64,000 nt of DNA, taken from NCBI GenBank assembly GCA_002633025.1, contig NMRB01000169.1:110611-174610 (forward strand), written 5' to 3'. The translations under genes were made by a program, and so were the position numbers. Under the pieces are notes generated by a model. The model did no database searches. It had not been told where the DNA came from and worked only from the letters and a program-made list of their open reading frames with translations. Each line of letters starts with the position of its first letter. Positions within the stretch are counted from its first letter, which is position 1. Of the stretch, positions 46,279 to 57,925 are shown piece after piece. The DNA is from Notospermus geniculatus. Lineage: Eukaryota > Nemertea > Pilidiophora > Heteronemertea > Lineidae.

Positions 46279-46523
46279 AGCCTGGCGCACATGGGAGCTT
46301 CCTGCTTACGGAAAAGTTCATTCGTGGCACTTGCCTTAAGGAGGAAGCTCCCGTGTGCGGTGCGATTCACGACAGATTTTCGTCATTCGAGGCGCTGCAG
46401 CCAATATCAAACCAGTTTGATATTGTTCGCCACGCCTGCATGAAGCTTCGAATCGCACCGCACACGGGAGCTTCCTCCTAATGAACTTTTCCGTAAGCAG
46501 GAAGCTCTCGTGTGCGCCAGGCT
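46279..46523. mobile_element. Foldback MITE, 245 bp, TTA TSD (PIF/Harbinger-like)
   Basis: AGCCTGGCGCACATGGGAGC on the left and GTGTGCGCCAGGCT on the right, with TTA at 46276-46278 and 46524-46526. The arms continue with TTCCTGCTTACGGAAAAGTTC, interrupted by a second inverted set (GGAAGCTCCCGTGTGCGGTG and its complement). So the interior is a smaller related hairpin inside the larger one. Confidence 0.85.
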
Positions 46524-46555
46524 TTATGAAACTTGGTCGACGTTTCTTAACCTCA

Positions 46556-46700
46556 TTGGAGCTGCGGTGGTCTAGTGGCTCGGGTCTCCGGCTAGCGCGG
46601 TCATGTGCTCGCAAGTTCGAATCCCACTGTCTCTTTGCCTACCTTCCCTCACTCCAAATAAATGGGTACCAGTCAGAAATGATCAGGGTTTGGCGCTGAA
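46556..46700 (+). mobile_element. tRNA-derived SINE, plus strand
   Basis: GGAGCTGCGGTGGTCTAGTGG gives A box TGGTCTAGTGG (46568-46578); AGTTCGAATCC (46614-46624) is a strong B box. The stems do not close, excluding a real tRNA. Downstream, AAATGGGTACCAGTCAG is a type of word common in tRNA-SINE bodies. It lies close behind the TTA-flanked MITE. The 3' end is not defined. Confidence 0.72.
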
Positions 46701-46973
46701 TGGGCAGCTCGGCTGAGTTCTGGATACACCCAAGCTTTCAATCAGCACAAATCTTGCACTGCAACAAAAAATTGCCTCCGTCCGCCATATGTTTTTTTCA
46801 TTTTCGCAGTTGGATCGAAGAAACCGTGTTGTTGTAGCTGGCCGTTTACCATTTCGAGGTTGAATGTTCGTTGTGTGGACACTAAAAAACAAGGGTCTTG
46901 ACCAGCGTGGTGTTTACGAACGTGACACTGATAAGTAAATAGACAGGAAACCAATATCGATGAGGTAAGTGGT

Positions 46974-47073
46974 CATAACCCATCCTCCTAAAGTAGGGTT
47001 TTGGTCTCACGGAGTGTATGAGTGGATGAAGAGGAGCGAGGTAAAAACCTCTGCTACGGGAGGATGGGTTATA
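46974..47073. mobile_element. Small hairpin, ATAACCCATCCTCC ends
   Basis: ATAACCCATCCTCC at 46974 and GGAGGATGGGTTAT ending 47073, with GGTTTT / AAAACC words inside. It is 100 bp and probably a short MITE. No clear duplication beyond AT. Confidence 0.6.
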
Positions 47074-47414
47074 ATCTGCTCGCAACGAAACGTGTAAAAG
47101 GGAGGGTAAGAAATAACTCCGTAATGCATTCGGCGTGCTAGAACAAACAACGTCTTTATTTCTCGCTTATTTCGTCTGATGTGGTGATATCGTGAAATCC
47201 CAACACTGGGATACAATTAATCAATCGTGATGGTTCGGATTTCTGACGGCACTTTAGTCAACACGACAGGCCAGAATGGAATTTGACGGAGTGCGGGGAA
47301 GAAAACGAATTGGATTTTCCCATTACGAGCTCACATAGAATTGGACCCCAGTGGGTACCGCACAGGCGCAAAAACTCAGTAAACAAATTGGTTTTTATGC
47401 GACACCTACCGTAA
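47074..47414. other. No recognisable feature
   Basis: Unique sequence. Confidence 0.5.
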
Positions 47415-47547
47415 AGCTGCGTTTAGCTGACACGCGGAATGCGGAACGCGGAAGCGGAAAATGCAATGCATTTTCGCATACAACACATCTTTCCGCCAGG
47501 GTTTCCGCGTCCCTATACCGCATTCCGCGTGTCAGCTAAACGCAGCC
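47415..47547. mobile_element. GCGTTTAGCTGACACGCGG hairpin MITE, copy 1
   Basis: AGCTGCGTTTAGCTGACACG on the left, CGTGTCAGCTAAACGCAGC on the right, with ATGCGGAACGCGG arms and an ATGCATTTTCGCATAC centre; 133 bp. A second copy, with TTA duplications, is at 57395-57534. The flanks here read TAA and TTA. Confidence 0.85.
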
Positions 47548-48032
47548 TTAGTAATGCTAGGAAAATTGTATTGGTCAGTGCTACCACACATTACCAGATT
47601 ACCAGATTGTGGTAATTATGATAACGTCATTGTATATCCAATTACATGTAGCTTGTGATAATGTGATAATAAATTCGTTATGATATTCACTCTCGTTGGT
47701 TCTTAGAAATAACTGTATGCCTACAGTAGTCTCGCGCATACCCCGCGGTGGCGATCAACAATCGAGTCATTTCTTCGCAATCAACTCGCCATACAAGACA
47801 AGACGTTTCGAAGGACGGGACCGCTTTTGGAGCTTGAAACAGTTACTTGACATGTCCCAGCGTTTATATTGTTACTTGTAGGTAAAACCGAACAAGTTTT
47901 TTGTCACAAGACATTCCGAATCGGCGATCGCTACCGCGGGGTATACGCCAGACTATTACACGAGATTATTTTGTTCCAGCCCCCAGCACTGGCGACATTT
48001 ACATCCCTAAAAGTACCGGTAGTTCTTATAAT
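47548..48032. other. No recognisable feature
   Basis: Unique sequence between hairpin elements. Confidence 0.5.
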
Positions 48033-48154
48033 AGGGAGGTTTCGCAAGCGCCCGGTTAGGCCCTACGACGACGTTTATCTATATTGTGTGGGTATACCCA
48101 AACAATAGATAAACGTCGTCGTAGGGCCTTACCGGGCGCTTGCGAAACCTCCCT
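48033..48154. mobile_element. AGGGAGGTTT-family MITE, 122 bp, AAT TSD
   Basis: Near-perfect hairpin with 50-bp arms: AGGGAGGTTTCGCAAGCGCC then GGCCCTACGACGACG, mirrored at the right. AAT stands at 48030-48032 and 48155-48157. The arms differ by a few bases only. The loop is about 20 nt. Confidence 0.9.
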
Positions 48155-48346
48155 AATAGCGGACAAAGTACATACGTCCTTTTTGCCACATCATGATCAA
48201 TTCTTAGCCGACTCCTTGAGTTGGCGGCTTGCGGCTGATCCGCAATTCCGCTCGGAGGATGGTGCAGATCATCACTTCCTTACCTTGTTCAGCTTCGAAG
48301 GAGGGTCCCTTAAGCTGGCAGCAGACATACGAATTCGTGTCTGTGA

Positions 48347-48483
48347 GGCCGGATTTACATACAGGTATACGGAATACGGACACGCTGGTGAACAATGGCC
48401 GAATAAAAAGTTCATGACCATGAAACCTTTGTTCGCAAGCGTGTCCGTATACCGTATACCTCTACATGCATGTAAACCCGGCC
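48347..48483. mobile_element. Hairpin MITE, 137 bp, TGA TSD
   Basis: GGCCGGATTTACATAC and GTAAACCCGGCC are the ends, with complementary GTATACGG..ATACGGACACGCT arms and an inner TTCATGACCATGAA palindrome. TGA flanks both sides (48344-48346, 48484-48486). Its architecture resembles 19387-19516. Confidence 0.8.
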
Positions 48484-48561
48484 TGAGATCACTAATAAGG
48501 TCATCTCCGCGCTGACTTGCGCCCTGCACTGTGATTTCGTAGACGTGAATAATTTGGTAAT

Positions 48562-48712
48562 AGGGAGGTTTAGAAATCAAACGATAAACGTAAACGTTAA
48601 CGACAACGTTATTTTTGTGCCGAAAATGCAATATAAAATCTGGCTAACGTGTTGTTTGAAAAATACCGTTGTCGTTAAGTTTACGTTTATCGCTTGATTT
48701 CTGAACCTCCCT
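48562..48712. mobile_element. AGGGAGGTTT-family MITE, 151 bp, AAT TSD
   Basis: AGGGAGGTTTAGAAATCAAA and CGATAAACGTAAACGTTAAC on the left are mirrored on the right. AAT occurs at 48559-48561 and 48713-48715. The arms match the outer arms of 36720-37300, linking a short and a long member of one family. Confidence 0.9.
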
Positions 48713-49142
48713 AATACTAAATTATTCTCGTCTACGAAATCAACTCAGTGGAATCATCTCAAACCACTTCGGACCGAAATGGCTGCGACTGGATACCAAG
48801 AGCATTCAAGTGTCTGTGACCTGCGATATTAACGTTGATACGGTCTCGAACCCAACAAACTTTTTCTGAACGATAAACGATGACGTCAATACATATCGTT
48901 TACCGTTCGCTATTTCCCCATCCGCCGTACGATTGATACCTTTCCGCATCCAAGTTAAGCTTTTTGTAATACTTCAAGTCATCGATCTAATACCGGGAAA
49001 AATGAGTTTGTTGCCCGCAAGACATCGAAGAAGATAAATCACGATTTCTCAGTGTATGTCTACAAGCCATTCAGTCTCTCGATAAATGTTTGCGGACAAC
49101 GTAATCTGCGTTCGCATTGATCGTCCTTCTCGACTGAACAAT

Positions 49143-49678
49143 AGTGAGGTTTCGCAAATCTGACGAAGCACGAAATACGAAATTGGACTTCAATTCCATG
49201 GCGTAATGTATTTCAGGAGATGGTTGGTACCACAAATTTCCCCTGCTGCAAGAGTGTCTTTTGGCGTATGACGTTAGACCGATAGAGTTACGGTCTACAT
49301 CAAACTTTGAAATTTATCTTTCGTTTCCACTTCGTAGATGCGAAGTGGAAATTTAAAAATTCAAGATGCACCATAACTCTCTCGGTCTTACATGATATGC
49401 TAAAAGACGCACTGGCGGCAGCGACATTTGTGGTTCCAACCATCTCCTGAAATGTCATGGAAATGAAGTCCAATTTCGTATTCCGTACTTCGTGTTTCGT
49501 CAGATTAGGGAGTTTTCGCAAATCTGACGAAAAACGAAGTACGAAATACGAACTTGCACGTCATATCCATGATGCCATTTCCTGAAATACCTTACGTCAT
49601 GGATATGACGTCCAATTTCGTATTTCGTACTTCGTTTTTCGTCAGATTTGCGAAAACTCCCTATTTGCGAAACCTCAC
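49143..49678. mobile_element. AGTGAGGTTTCGC host element, split by an insertion
   Basis: AGTGAGGTTTCGCAAATCTG and ACGAA..CACGAAATACGAAAT on the left mirror the right arm, which is interrupted at 49504-49665 and resumes as TTGCGAAACCTCAC. AAT flanks it (49140-49142, 49679-49681). Without the insertion it is about 377 bp. Its ends are a diverged version of the inner element's, so an element inserted into a relative. Confidence 0.85.
49507..49662. mobile_element. AGGGAGTTTTCGC MITE nested in a relative, ATT TSD
   Basis: A 156-bp hairpin: AGGGAGTTTTCGCAAATCTG, GAAAAACGAAGTACG, ending CGAAAACTCCCT. ATT is present at 49504-49506 and 49663-49665, and deleting the element plus one ATT restores the host arm (CAGATTTGCG). 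The insertion point is within the terminal repeat of the related host element. Confidence 0.92.
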
Positions 49679-49681
49679 AAT

Positions 49682-52600
49682 ACAAAAAAGATACGGACAA
49701 ATCGGCCGGAGATAGCCTACATGTAATGAGGCCTTTCGACCGTGTCAAAATTAAGGAAAGAATGTTAGTAATCGCTTGTGTGAATAAACAGAAGGCGGTA
49801 TTCACTTTAATAACCGTGCGTGCAAAGTAGGTTTTCCAGCCATGGACTGATTTGTCCATTAGTTGAAACCTGCCTTTCTTTTAGCAATCTAATGGCAAGC
49901 ATTGGATCGGCGCATCATCCATTACCGGAAGTGGGAAACTGCCTAGCAACCTAATGGCATGTCTGTTGCACACAAAAAAATCTATGCTGACGGTAGCCTA
50001 CACCGCGGCAGATTAGCAGAGAACGAGGTCATCTCGTCTGCTAACTGCTCCCACAAACAGATTCCGAATGTCAAACGTATTTGACTTTATGCCACTCGTT
50101 GTCGTTTTCCCTCCTGTGCGAAGTCTGGCCACGGGAATAGGCAACAGGTTTTCTTCATTGACCAATCATTGCGGGCTCTCAAATCATGTGACAAACAAAC
50201 AACATGGCGCCGGATTGCTGGCAGAGCAAACCTAGCAAAAGCCCATTCTGTAGCAGACTAGGTTTTGCATAAATTCTGCTCACTTATTGACTGGACTATC
50301 GACGACACTGATATAGCGGCGCCATTTCATGACTTCGCAGCTGTAACTGCGCAACAAAAAAACACCACTTCGCAATCGAACCAAATCTACATTTGAAACT
50401 AATGCATAGGCTGCGCGTTTATCAAGTCTGTTAACTGGTCGCCGTCAGTTATCACCTGAATATTACCCAGTTGATATGCAGAATATGTAGAACGTCATGC
50501 ATACGAAACTGCCATGTCTGTCGCGTCCAATGACATCAATTCAATCTGATAATGTCGGGGATAATGTGTGACCCCTGAATGAGCAAAATCTCGTGTAGAC
50601 GACTACCCTGTGCCCCCAATCTCCATATTTTACAAGCCGAAGACAGAGTGGCATAATGTGCCAGTCAAGCTGCAAGTCTCAACTGAGATCATTTCTGCGA
50701 GCAAAAATTACATGTGGTTTCTTTTTTCAGTTTATGGCGCTACCTCATGTCTGAGAGTTTGTCCGCGACACCGGTTTCCAATACTGCAGACATGAATTTG
50801 GATGTGTGCTGCCGGCTTTAGGAGTGCATCTCAGTGACATAATCTCACCGAAATGATTTCACAGACATGAATTTGTATGTACATGTACACATGTAGGCCT
50901 ACATGCCAACGTCAGAAACAGTGAATGGGAACTCACACAGCCAGTGTGGAAATGTCGATAATATTGTAACAATGGGTAAAATGTCTATTGACTTGGCCGT
51001 ATTTTACATCGATTACCTGGTTAAACAATGGTCTGAAATCAGTTCAATCACTTACTGAGCCTCCTTCTGGAATAATAAGACACTAAGTAAAATTGATCAA
51101 CTACCCCACCCCCCACCCTCCCCGATCTCGATTTGTCGTTAGCATTAGTGAACGATAGGCGATGTGTACCCTACTAATAAAAATGGAAAATAGATCATTG
51201 TACGCATTCTCAGCCATTCATTGATCATTCTTCGATCAAGAGAGACGATACACAAGATACAGCTGTTGTGTTGATTGCAGATTGATGTCATCTAGGATGT
51301 CAACTGGTGAGACGGAATACCAGGTGTATTGTAGATATGACAGATGCATTACGTTTTATTGGTTTTCTGGAAAGCCTGAGGTACTTTTGCTGCAGGTGAA
51401 AAAATAATATGTATGCGGACGGACATTATGAATGAAAATTATTAATTTAGAATTTGACTGGCTTAGCAACCTTTGTCAGGAGCATGATAAAGAACAGCCA
51501 AGCAAAAATATGGCGTTGCTTGGTGGAATATACTCACAGTTAGAATATTTCAGTAATTTCAGTTGCAGTAGGTAGATATCGCGAGAAATCCGGGCCACGG
51601 CCATCTGATTGTCCCAAGCTGGCGATTATGTCCATCCGGACCAGCGGCCATTCTGCAACCGTCTCTTTCTATGACAACTTAACATATCAAATTGACGACT
51701 GGTCATTCTGACTGCTTTTACTATATTAGCAAAGTGCTTTCTTGGGGGCACATGCTTTCTGTCTTTCATTGAGGCAAGATCTCTGTCGGTTTTTTTAGCT
51801 ATTATCTTCCAGTGGTATATCGGTTTTCTCGCCTTCGAGTCAAGAAGGGTATAAAACTACCACTTCGCGTCATCCATAGGTGCTTACTTGCTGTCTACAA
51901 GGTAGCTTACGTTTCTCGATCACCACCTTGCCGATGTAATAGAAATTGACGCGAGGGAAACAATGGTTGCTGTGGTCAGTGTTGGTCGTGCAGAAATAGA
52001 ATTATTGAGATGCGGCATGTGTGGAATAATGCTTACTTGCTTTGATCTGAGAAGTTGGTACCTTCTAATCACTCAAAAGTAGGCTACATGTACGTACAGC
52101 AGGTTTCATATGAGGGAGATAGCATCTGTGATACGACACTTCCTTTCCTTGTTAGCTAATGGGTTCCAACGGTGATGAGGTCCAATTAGGGTGTATAATG
52201 GAGTGAGGAATGCGCAAAATAATTGGCACCGTACGCACAGTTGCTTCTTCTGCTGTTACGGGTTACTTGCCGCAGTGATTCGGATACAACGTCTCAGTTT
52301 GATACCTTAATGCACATTTCCCCTCATGGTCTACGCTTTAGGCTGGCAGGGAGTAATATCATAAAACTGTTTTCATCGGTAACGTAACGCTTTGGGCATT
52401 TTTTTACCATCCATTTACTGATTTGTAGGCCTAATACTTGGTTACGATTGTCCTAATGCCGTTTCTCAGGCCCTAAAACCTGGGTGCACAAAATGGTCCT
52501 CTATATGGATGGTCCCTAATTGAATTCGCATTGTTCGGAAGCTGACTGCTCGTAGACTACCTGGCCCCTTTCCATTAAACTTGTTTACGAAGATTCCTTA

Positions 52601-55600
52601 TCTCATGATATCGGTTAGTGCCATTTACTTCGAAAACAAGTTAATGAAATGTACATTACACTAAGCTCTTCCGTGTACCTCATAAACTTCGAACCCCACG
52701 CGCTTTGGGATTTTATTCGCGGAAAGTAAATAAAGTTCCCCAAAAATCTTGACCATGTTTACAGTTAGGCTACGTCATTTTCTTGGAAAAATCTCAATGA
52801 TACAATAAAACTCTTGCCTCCGCTTATAGCCTATCCTATATGACATGGAGTTTCATTTTTTTAAATTTCCTGAATGTGCTTGCGATGTCTCTTTAATGGG
52901 TTTCATGATTTACTACAAACTTGAGAATACTACTATATCAAGTCAGTCAGGCAAATGGCGTATATTACGCCTTCTTGAAGTTCATCAAGTACATGTAATC
53001 CCGGCTTCATTCAGTTATTGCATTTTCACTATGCGATGAAGGATTTTTTTCTTAGTCAATGTTTGATTGAGTTGTCGATCGCAGTTTTTCCATTATACAC
53101 AAAAAAACTGTGGAAACCGCGCGGCAATCGCTGAAATGTGCTGTGCTGCAGTGTTACGATAGACACCATTTCATCTCTGAAGAGAGATCACTAGCTGTTA
53201 CGGGGGACGATAAACTCTTTGATCAACCATTCAATTAAGGCAAGTCTCACCTCAGGCAAATGATATTTCATTATAAACTTTATCTAATTTTCAAATGACA
53301 GATTTCAAAACTTTACAAAACTCGTTTTTCAATTACCTACTGATGACGTTTGATTGATGGCATCACGTCGTTTCAGATATCATTGCCATCTAAAAATATA
53401 GTGGAACTTCAAAACGTAGCCTCTCAGGCGTTCGTTATCTAAGGGATTGTCTGACAAATCAGCCGTTTGAACGCAAAGCAGTTGAGTTCACACGCTACGT
53501 ACACCGTGATCCAATTTCCTTGCGCACGATTCAGAACATCGCCACGAAACGTTGTTGCAACGAAGATACGGACATGACGGAGTTTACTGCAAAGTCCTTC
53601 TTGACAGAACTACTTCCGTCACTCGCCGTTCGATCGGCATGTAGAAAAAGAACTTCAAAACCAGTCCCAGCAATAAATGCTTGCTTGACGACTTGAAGAA
53701 CACGCCAAATGTTTTGATTTTGAATGCAGAAAAAACATTTGATCCAATAGCTTGCGTCGATTACCCATGGATTAAAACAAATCTCTATGATTTAGCTTTG
53801 GTAATGAGGAACCGGCGTGCCGCGTGTGGCGCTGACGAACAACTACGGTGTTGACACTAGAGGCGCTCAATCCAACAGTAGAGCTGACGTCATTGCAAAG
53901 CACGTCACAGTCTGACGTCGTCACGACGTGGTTTGATGACATTGACGACAGGATGTCGTCATGGTGCCGTAGGTACAGAAGCGTCTTCCAAACTTGCAAG
54001 TTCGTAGAGTAAATGTGATTTAAAGCCTCAAATTATCAAATTAAGATTGCATAGGATGAACAGTAAGATGCGCCAATCAAAATCCATGTTACAAATGCGA
54101 GCGTGAAGAGCAAAGAAAGTGTCCAACGGTGATTTGTTTCGCGAGTTCTGATTGGCTCGGAGGCGGGGTCAAGTAGGGGTCAGATTCATTAATAATTTAT
54201 GCATTAACGGAAAAGATGACAGGATTCGGACAAGGCTAAAGATGGAGTCGATAGCCTTGTTTGGACAAGATGGGGTATGAAGGCAGTACCACCCCAGAAA
54301 ACTACCCTTTACGAGGGATTCCAAAACAGCGATGGTGTCCGACATCTCACATAGGGGGCGCAGCTTTACTGTTGTGGTCGTCGTGATGGAGTATTGTTCA
54401 CAGAACCAAATAATGCAGTGTTTGGTTCTCGACTCGCAGAAACTCTTGTCACACACATGACGGAAAAATAAAGATCCTGCATTTTAGAAATTGCGCTGTT
54501 TGAAACTAGACATCGAAATGTGTTATTGAAACCCCATGTCAGCATGTGAAAAAAGCCAGTCAACCCGGTGAACGCTCCGTTTTCTTTCCGAATTTTCAAA
54601 GTTGTAAGACTGAGACCAAAGTAAATTACTGCAGGGAAAGCAAAAACGTTGCAAGCTTTAACCGCGTGTAGATCAAAGACGTAAGGCTGAACTTTCACCT
54701 CAAGTGCTATTGAAGGAGTTGGGCTTTTTCTTTCACGAGATGGAATTACGAGTTTTGATCGGCTTCTTACACTTCATGTTCTCAACAAGAAAAAAATGGT
54801 CCGGAGATTAAGACTTTCAAAAGTATGGAACTGCTTTCAGAAACAGATCAGCTCAGAAGTAGATCAACCAGTTCATTTTCTAGTCATCATACAGAGTAGC
54901 AGATTATTTGTTGACGTTTTGATGTGTAGTGTTGTTTATCAGTACCACTCAAAATTGCTGGGAAAAAAACTCTGTCCATAACTGATTGTCGAAGAGATAT
55001 CTGCTTGATGTATCATTTCTGGATTGCGATAGTGATGATCGGGGCTTGTCATACGAAATTTAAGCATATTTTATGGTCTGGGACCAGTCTGATATGTATC
55101 AGATAAGTAGAACTTAGAAGCTTACGATATTTGGCAATCTGTCTGCTTTCCGCGACATTAACACATTCCGTGATCAGATCAGCACATTATATGGAAGAAC
55201 GCCAGCTGTCTGGGTTGAGGCCGTGCCGACCTTGTGTTTGTCTCGTCACATTCTATTGGTTAGCGTGATCTGGTGCCGTCTGTCACTGTGCATGTGGTTG
55301 GGTAACACGCCAGGACGTCGATGGTTGGTGGTTTGGGAATGGTAAATCTTGTTAACCCCGGAAGATCCTCTCTATTCATACACTGAAGTCAAAATAAGTA
55401 TTACATTTTCTCTAAACTTCATAGAGAAGGGCGCATCTCTACCTTTTAGCAAGGCTTTGAATCAGCGACGAACAAGATCGGCCAAATCCAGTAACGTTAA
55501 AGTGCAGCCTCGTCCTCGGGCGAGGTTGAGTGCCTACAAAAGTTACCGCCGATGCGCAGTTTACGTACAACTCCCGGCTCTGATCGCCTCGATACGATCT

Positions 55601-56063
55601 CGTCTGTTTTTTCCCGTCATTCGAGTTCTATTACGTGATCAATATGCGCCGTGATGCTGATCGTATACGGTTGCAAATCATGGATCTATCGCCATTCATC
55701 ATTGCTTGTGAAGTATAGAAAGATTGATGGTCTACCTTCCCAACAGGGGGGATCAGACAACTGGAGTATCGGCAACTAGGTCCCCATCCCGTCGCAGAGT
55801 TTTAGCCATTCGGAGTGGAAGATGAAACCAGTCACAGATCCGCAGTTGTTGCCCCCGAGGTCCCTGATTTGTAGATATCCGACGCATTCCTGATGTCAGA
55901 AGAGTCTCAAGACGTCAATAAATTCTTAAACTAATACACTATTGTTGTCGTTCTAAATCTTCTCCCAGGTTTCAAAAGTATGGTTCATATAGTTTGAATC
56001 TTCAACGAAAGGCAAGAAGCCATCAGGAACTTGTATTAGTAATTGAATCAGAATATGGTTTCT
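49682..56063. other. 6.4-kb repeat-poor unique sequence
   Basis: I find no element, RNA gene or credible coding exon. CCAAT/GC-box-like words (ATTGGCTCGGAGGCGGGG at 54151-54168) and ATGGCGCCGG / CGGCGCCAT words (about 50205, 50315) hint at promoter-type DNA but are not specific. The frames at 54169-54456 and 54366-54698 (-) have hydrophobic stretches but no family signature. Confidence 0.4.
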
Positions 56064-56066
56064 TTA

Positions 56067-56562
56067 GGGATTGTAGCAAAAGTACGTGAAGCCAAAAAAG
56101 ACTAAATGATTTAGTCTCTCAGCTGACCCCCTCCCTCCCCCCCGAGAGACTAAATTTGGTCAACTTTGGCTTCAACCTGGTCAGCAAGTAAATATGTCCA
56201 AGATCATTCTTGGGATCATGTAGAGAGGGCTACCTTTGGTACCATAGTCATGATTATTGCAAGTTAAGTGATGTAATTATAGAATGAAATGCCACTTTCC
56301 TCCCCTCAAAGAAGAAGTATCTAGATGTATCTGCATGAGCCCTGAATTTTATACCAGCTATTGTGAAAAGAATAAAATCTGACTCTGATATTTGATAATG
56401 AGGAAGTTCGAATGTCGGAAGATCGTTTTCATCCATTGCAGAACATTTTATGGGTGAAGCCACTTTTTATGAACAAGACGAAATGACCCTTGGACCCCCT
56501 CCCCCCCCCCCAAACGAAAAATGTAGTCTTTTTTGGCTTCAAAATACTTTTGCTACAGTCCC
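56067..56562. mobile_element. Foldback element, 496 bp, TTA TSD, with C-tracts
   Basis: GGGATTGTAGCAAAAGTA and GAAGCCAAAAAAGACTA on the left are inverted at 56523-56562; the TIR is about 40 bp. TTA occurs at 56064-56066 and 56563-56565. A smaller palindrome repeating the same GAAGCCAAA..GACTAAAT words lies at 56090-56175 around a CCCCTCCC tract, and a second poly-C tract precedes the right TIR. So the left end is an inverted duplication of itself. Confidence 0.78.
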
Positions 56563-56565
56563 TTA

Positions 56566-57391
56566 CATGTACTTCTAGCGAGTGAATCGTGAAATAGCAA
56601 GCCGAGATATTGAAAACTTTCACGACCGATATAGCGATACCTTACTGTTTAGACTTGAGAAGAAATCTTGTATTTCCCTACGGGTTTTTGGAGGCTTCAA
56701 ATGATATAGAATAGATCATAGATGGATATGACGAAGATACTTATCAAAAACATGCCATATCAGCGATGTGGAGAACATAAACAAAAGACATATTCATTGA
56801 TCCGTGAAAGCTTTCGAGTTTTCGAATTTTCTGATGGTTTACATCAAGTGGTTTCGGCCACATGAGCTGGGGCGTAAATTCCTTTATTTCAGATGATGAT
56901 ATTGGGAACCTTTCCACTTGAAAAAACTTTGATTTTTAGCTTATTTCTCTTCTTTCTTGTTCGAATCCGGTGTTTTATGGCAAATAAAGGTTTCAGATTT
57001 GATTGAAGTGGTGGGAACACCTCCGTGAACGCGTTATGTCGAGCATGGTGTAATCCGATCACACGGTAGTTTGTCACAAGCTTAGAATGAAAACAGCAAA
57101 GAAGCGATTGTTGAGCGCGCAAAAGAGTAAATAAAAAGCAAGTTTGAAAACCAATTGAGAGAATTATGGATGTATGAACAAAGAGGATTATTTGATAATG
57201 TTCGATCTTCAATATTGTGCGCGCCAATGGTCCAAAAACACAAGTTCCCAACAGATTAATGATCAGAAGAATGGCTGGATTCAAACAATAGTAGAAGTTC
57301 AGGAAATGAACCAGAAACGTAAACAATATGATAATGACGTCACACGGCATTCAGAAAGACTTATGCAAGGCCATGGTCGTATCTTACTTAC
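56566..57391. other. AT-rich unique sequence
   Basis: A 153-codon minus-strand frame (56889-57350) is hydrophobic, but AT-rich DNA gives such frames by chance and I see no family signature or splice context. Confidence 0.4.
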
Positions 57392-57394
57392 TTA

Positions 57395-57534
57395 AGCTAC
57401 GTTTAGCTGACACGCGGAATGCGGATTGCGGAACGCGGAAGCGGAAAATGCAACGCATTTTCGTATACAACATATCGTTCCGCCGGGGATTCCGCGTCCC
57501 TATACCGCATTCCGGGTGTCTGGTAAACGCAGCT
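57395..57534. mobile_element. GCGTTTAGCTGACACGCGG hairpin MITE, copy 2, TTA TSD
   Basis: Clearly homologous to 47415-47547: AGCTACGTTTAGCTGACACG, GCGGAATGCGGATTGCGG, ending TGGTAAACGCAGCT. TTA is at 57392-57394 and 57535-57537. The right arm has more mutations (GGGTGTCTGG) than copy 1. Confidence 0.88.
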
Positions 57535-57544
57535 TTACTTTACT

Positions 57545-57665
57545 TGCACGGCTTCTAGCCCTGTTGGGTTTTGCCGGAGGTTTAGGCCCGCACTCGCCAC
57601 CTGTTTGGGGTCTTTTACTTGCTCTGGCACAAACACTGAGGTGCCAGGAACCACGGTTTATCATT
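57545..57665 (-). mobile_element. SINE body fragment shared with 21485-21739
   Basis: On the minus strand, AACCGTGGTTCCTGGCACC then GTGTTTGTGCCAGAGCAAG and TAAAAGACCCC matches the body of the tRNA-SINE at 21485-21739 (about 75% over 55 bp by eye). No tRNA-like head is present. The TTA-flanked MITE sits about 10 bp away. Confidence 0.6.
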
Positions 57666-57849
57666 CAAGTTTATTGTTCATTTGTAAACTTACCACATAT
57701 CACCCCTCAGCACATGTGTCCATGCAAATGTCCCAGGTCGTCTGCCACTGGATATCTGAATACGCAGATAGGCCTAAAACCTGGCCAGTCTGGACACTTG
57801 TACTGATGAGTGATACGGTGTAGGCCAATTTCGTAGAGTGCATGCACGT

Positions 57850-57925
57850 GCATTTAAGTACAGTGCACGGCTTCTAACCCTCATTTGGCCGAAAATACGT
57901 ACTGCATTTGAGTACAGTGCAAAGT
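57850..57925. repeat. Short direct repeats (GCATTT.AGTACAGTGCA)
   Basis: GCATTTAAGTACAGTGCA near 57851 and GCATTTGAGTACAGTGCA near 57904 are direct repeats. GCACGGCTTCTAACCCT between them echoes GCACGGCTTCTAGCCCT at about 57545, so this is a local duplication of the SINE-fragment edge. Confidence 0.55.

Noticed and set aside
46556-46640. Possible tRNA gene
   Set aside because: Good A and B boxes but neither T stem nor acceptor stem closes.
48084-48515. 143-codon plus-strand frame
   Set aside because: It crosses two hairpin MITEs (48033-48154 and 48347-48483), so its openness comes from repeats.
56889-57350. 153-codon hydrophobic minus-strand frame resembling membrane segments
   Set aside because: AT-rich DNA yields hydrophobic frames by chance; no receptor or transporter motif, no splice evidence.
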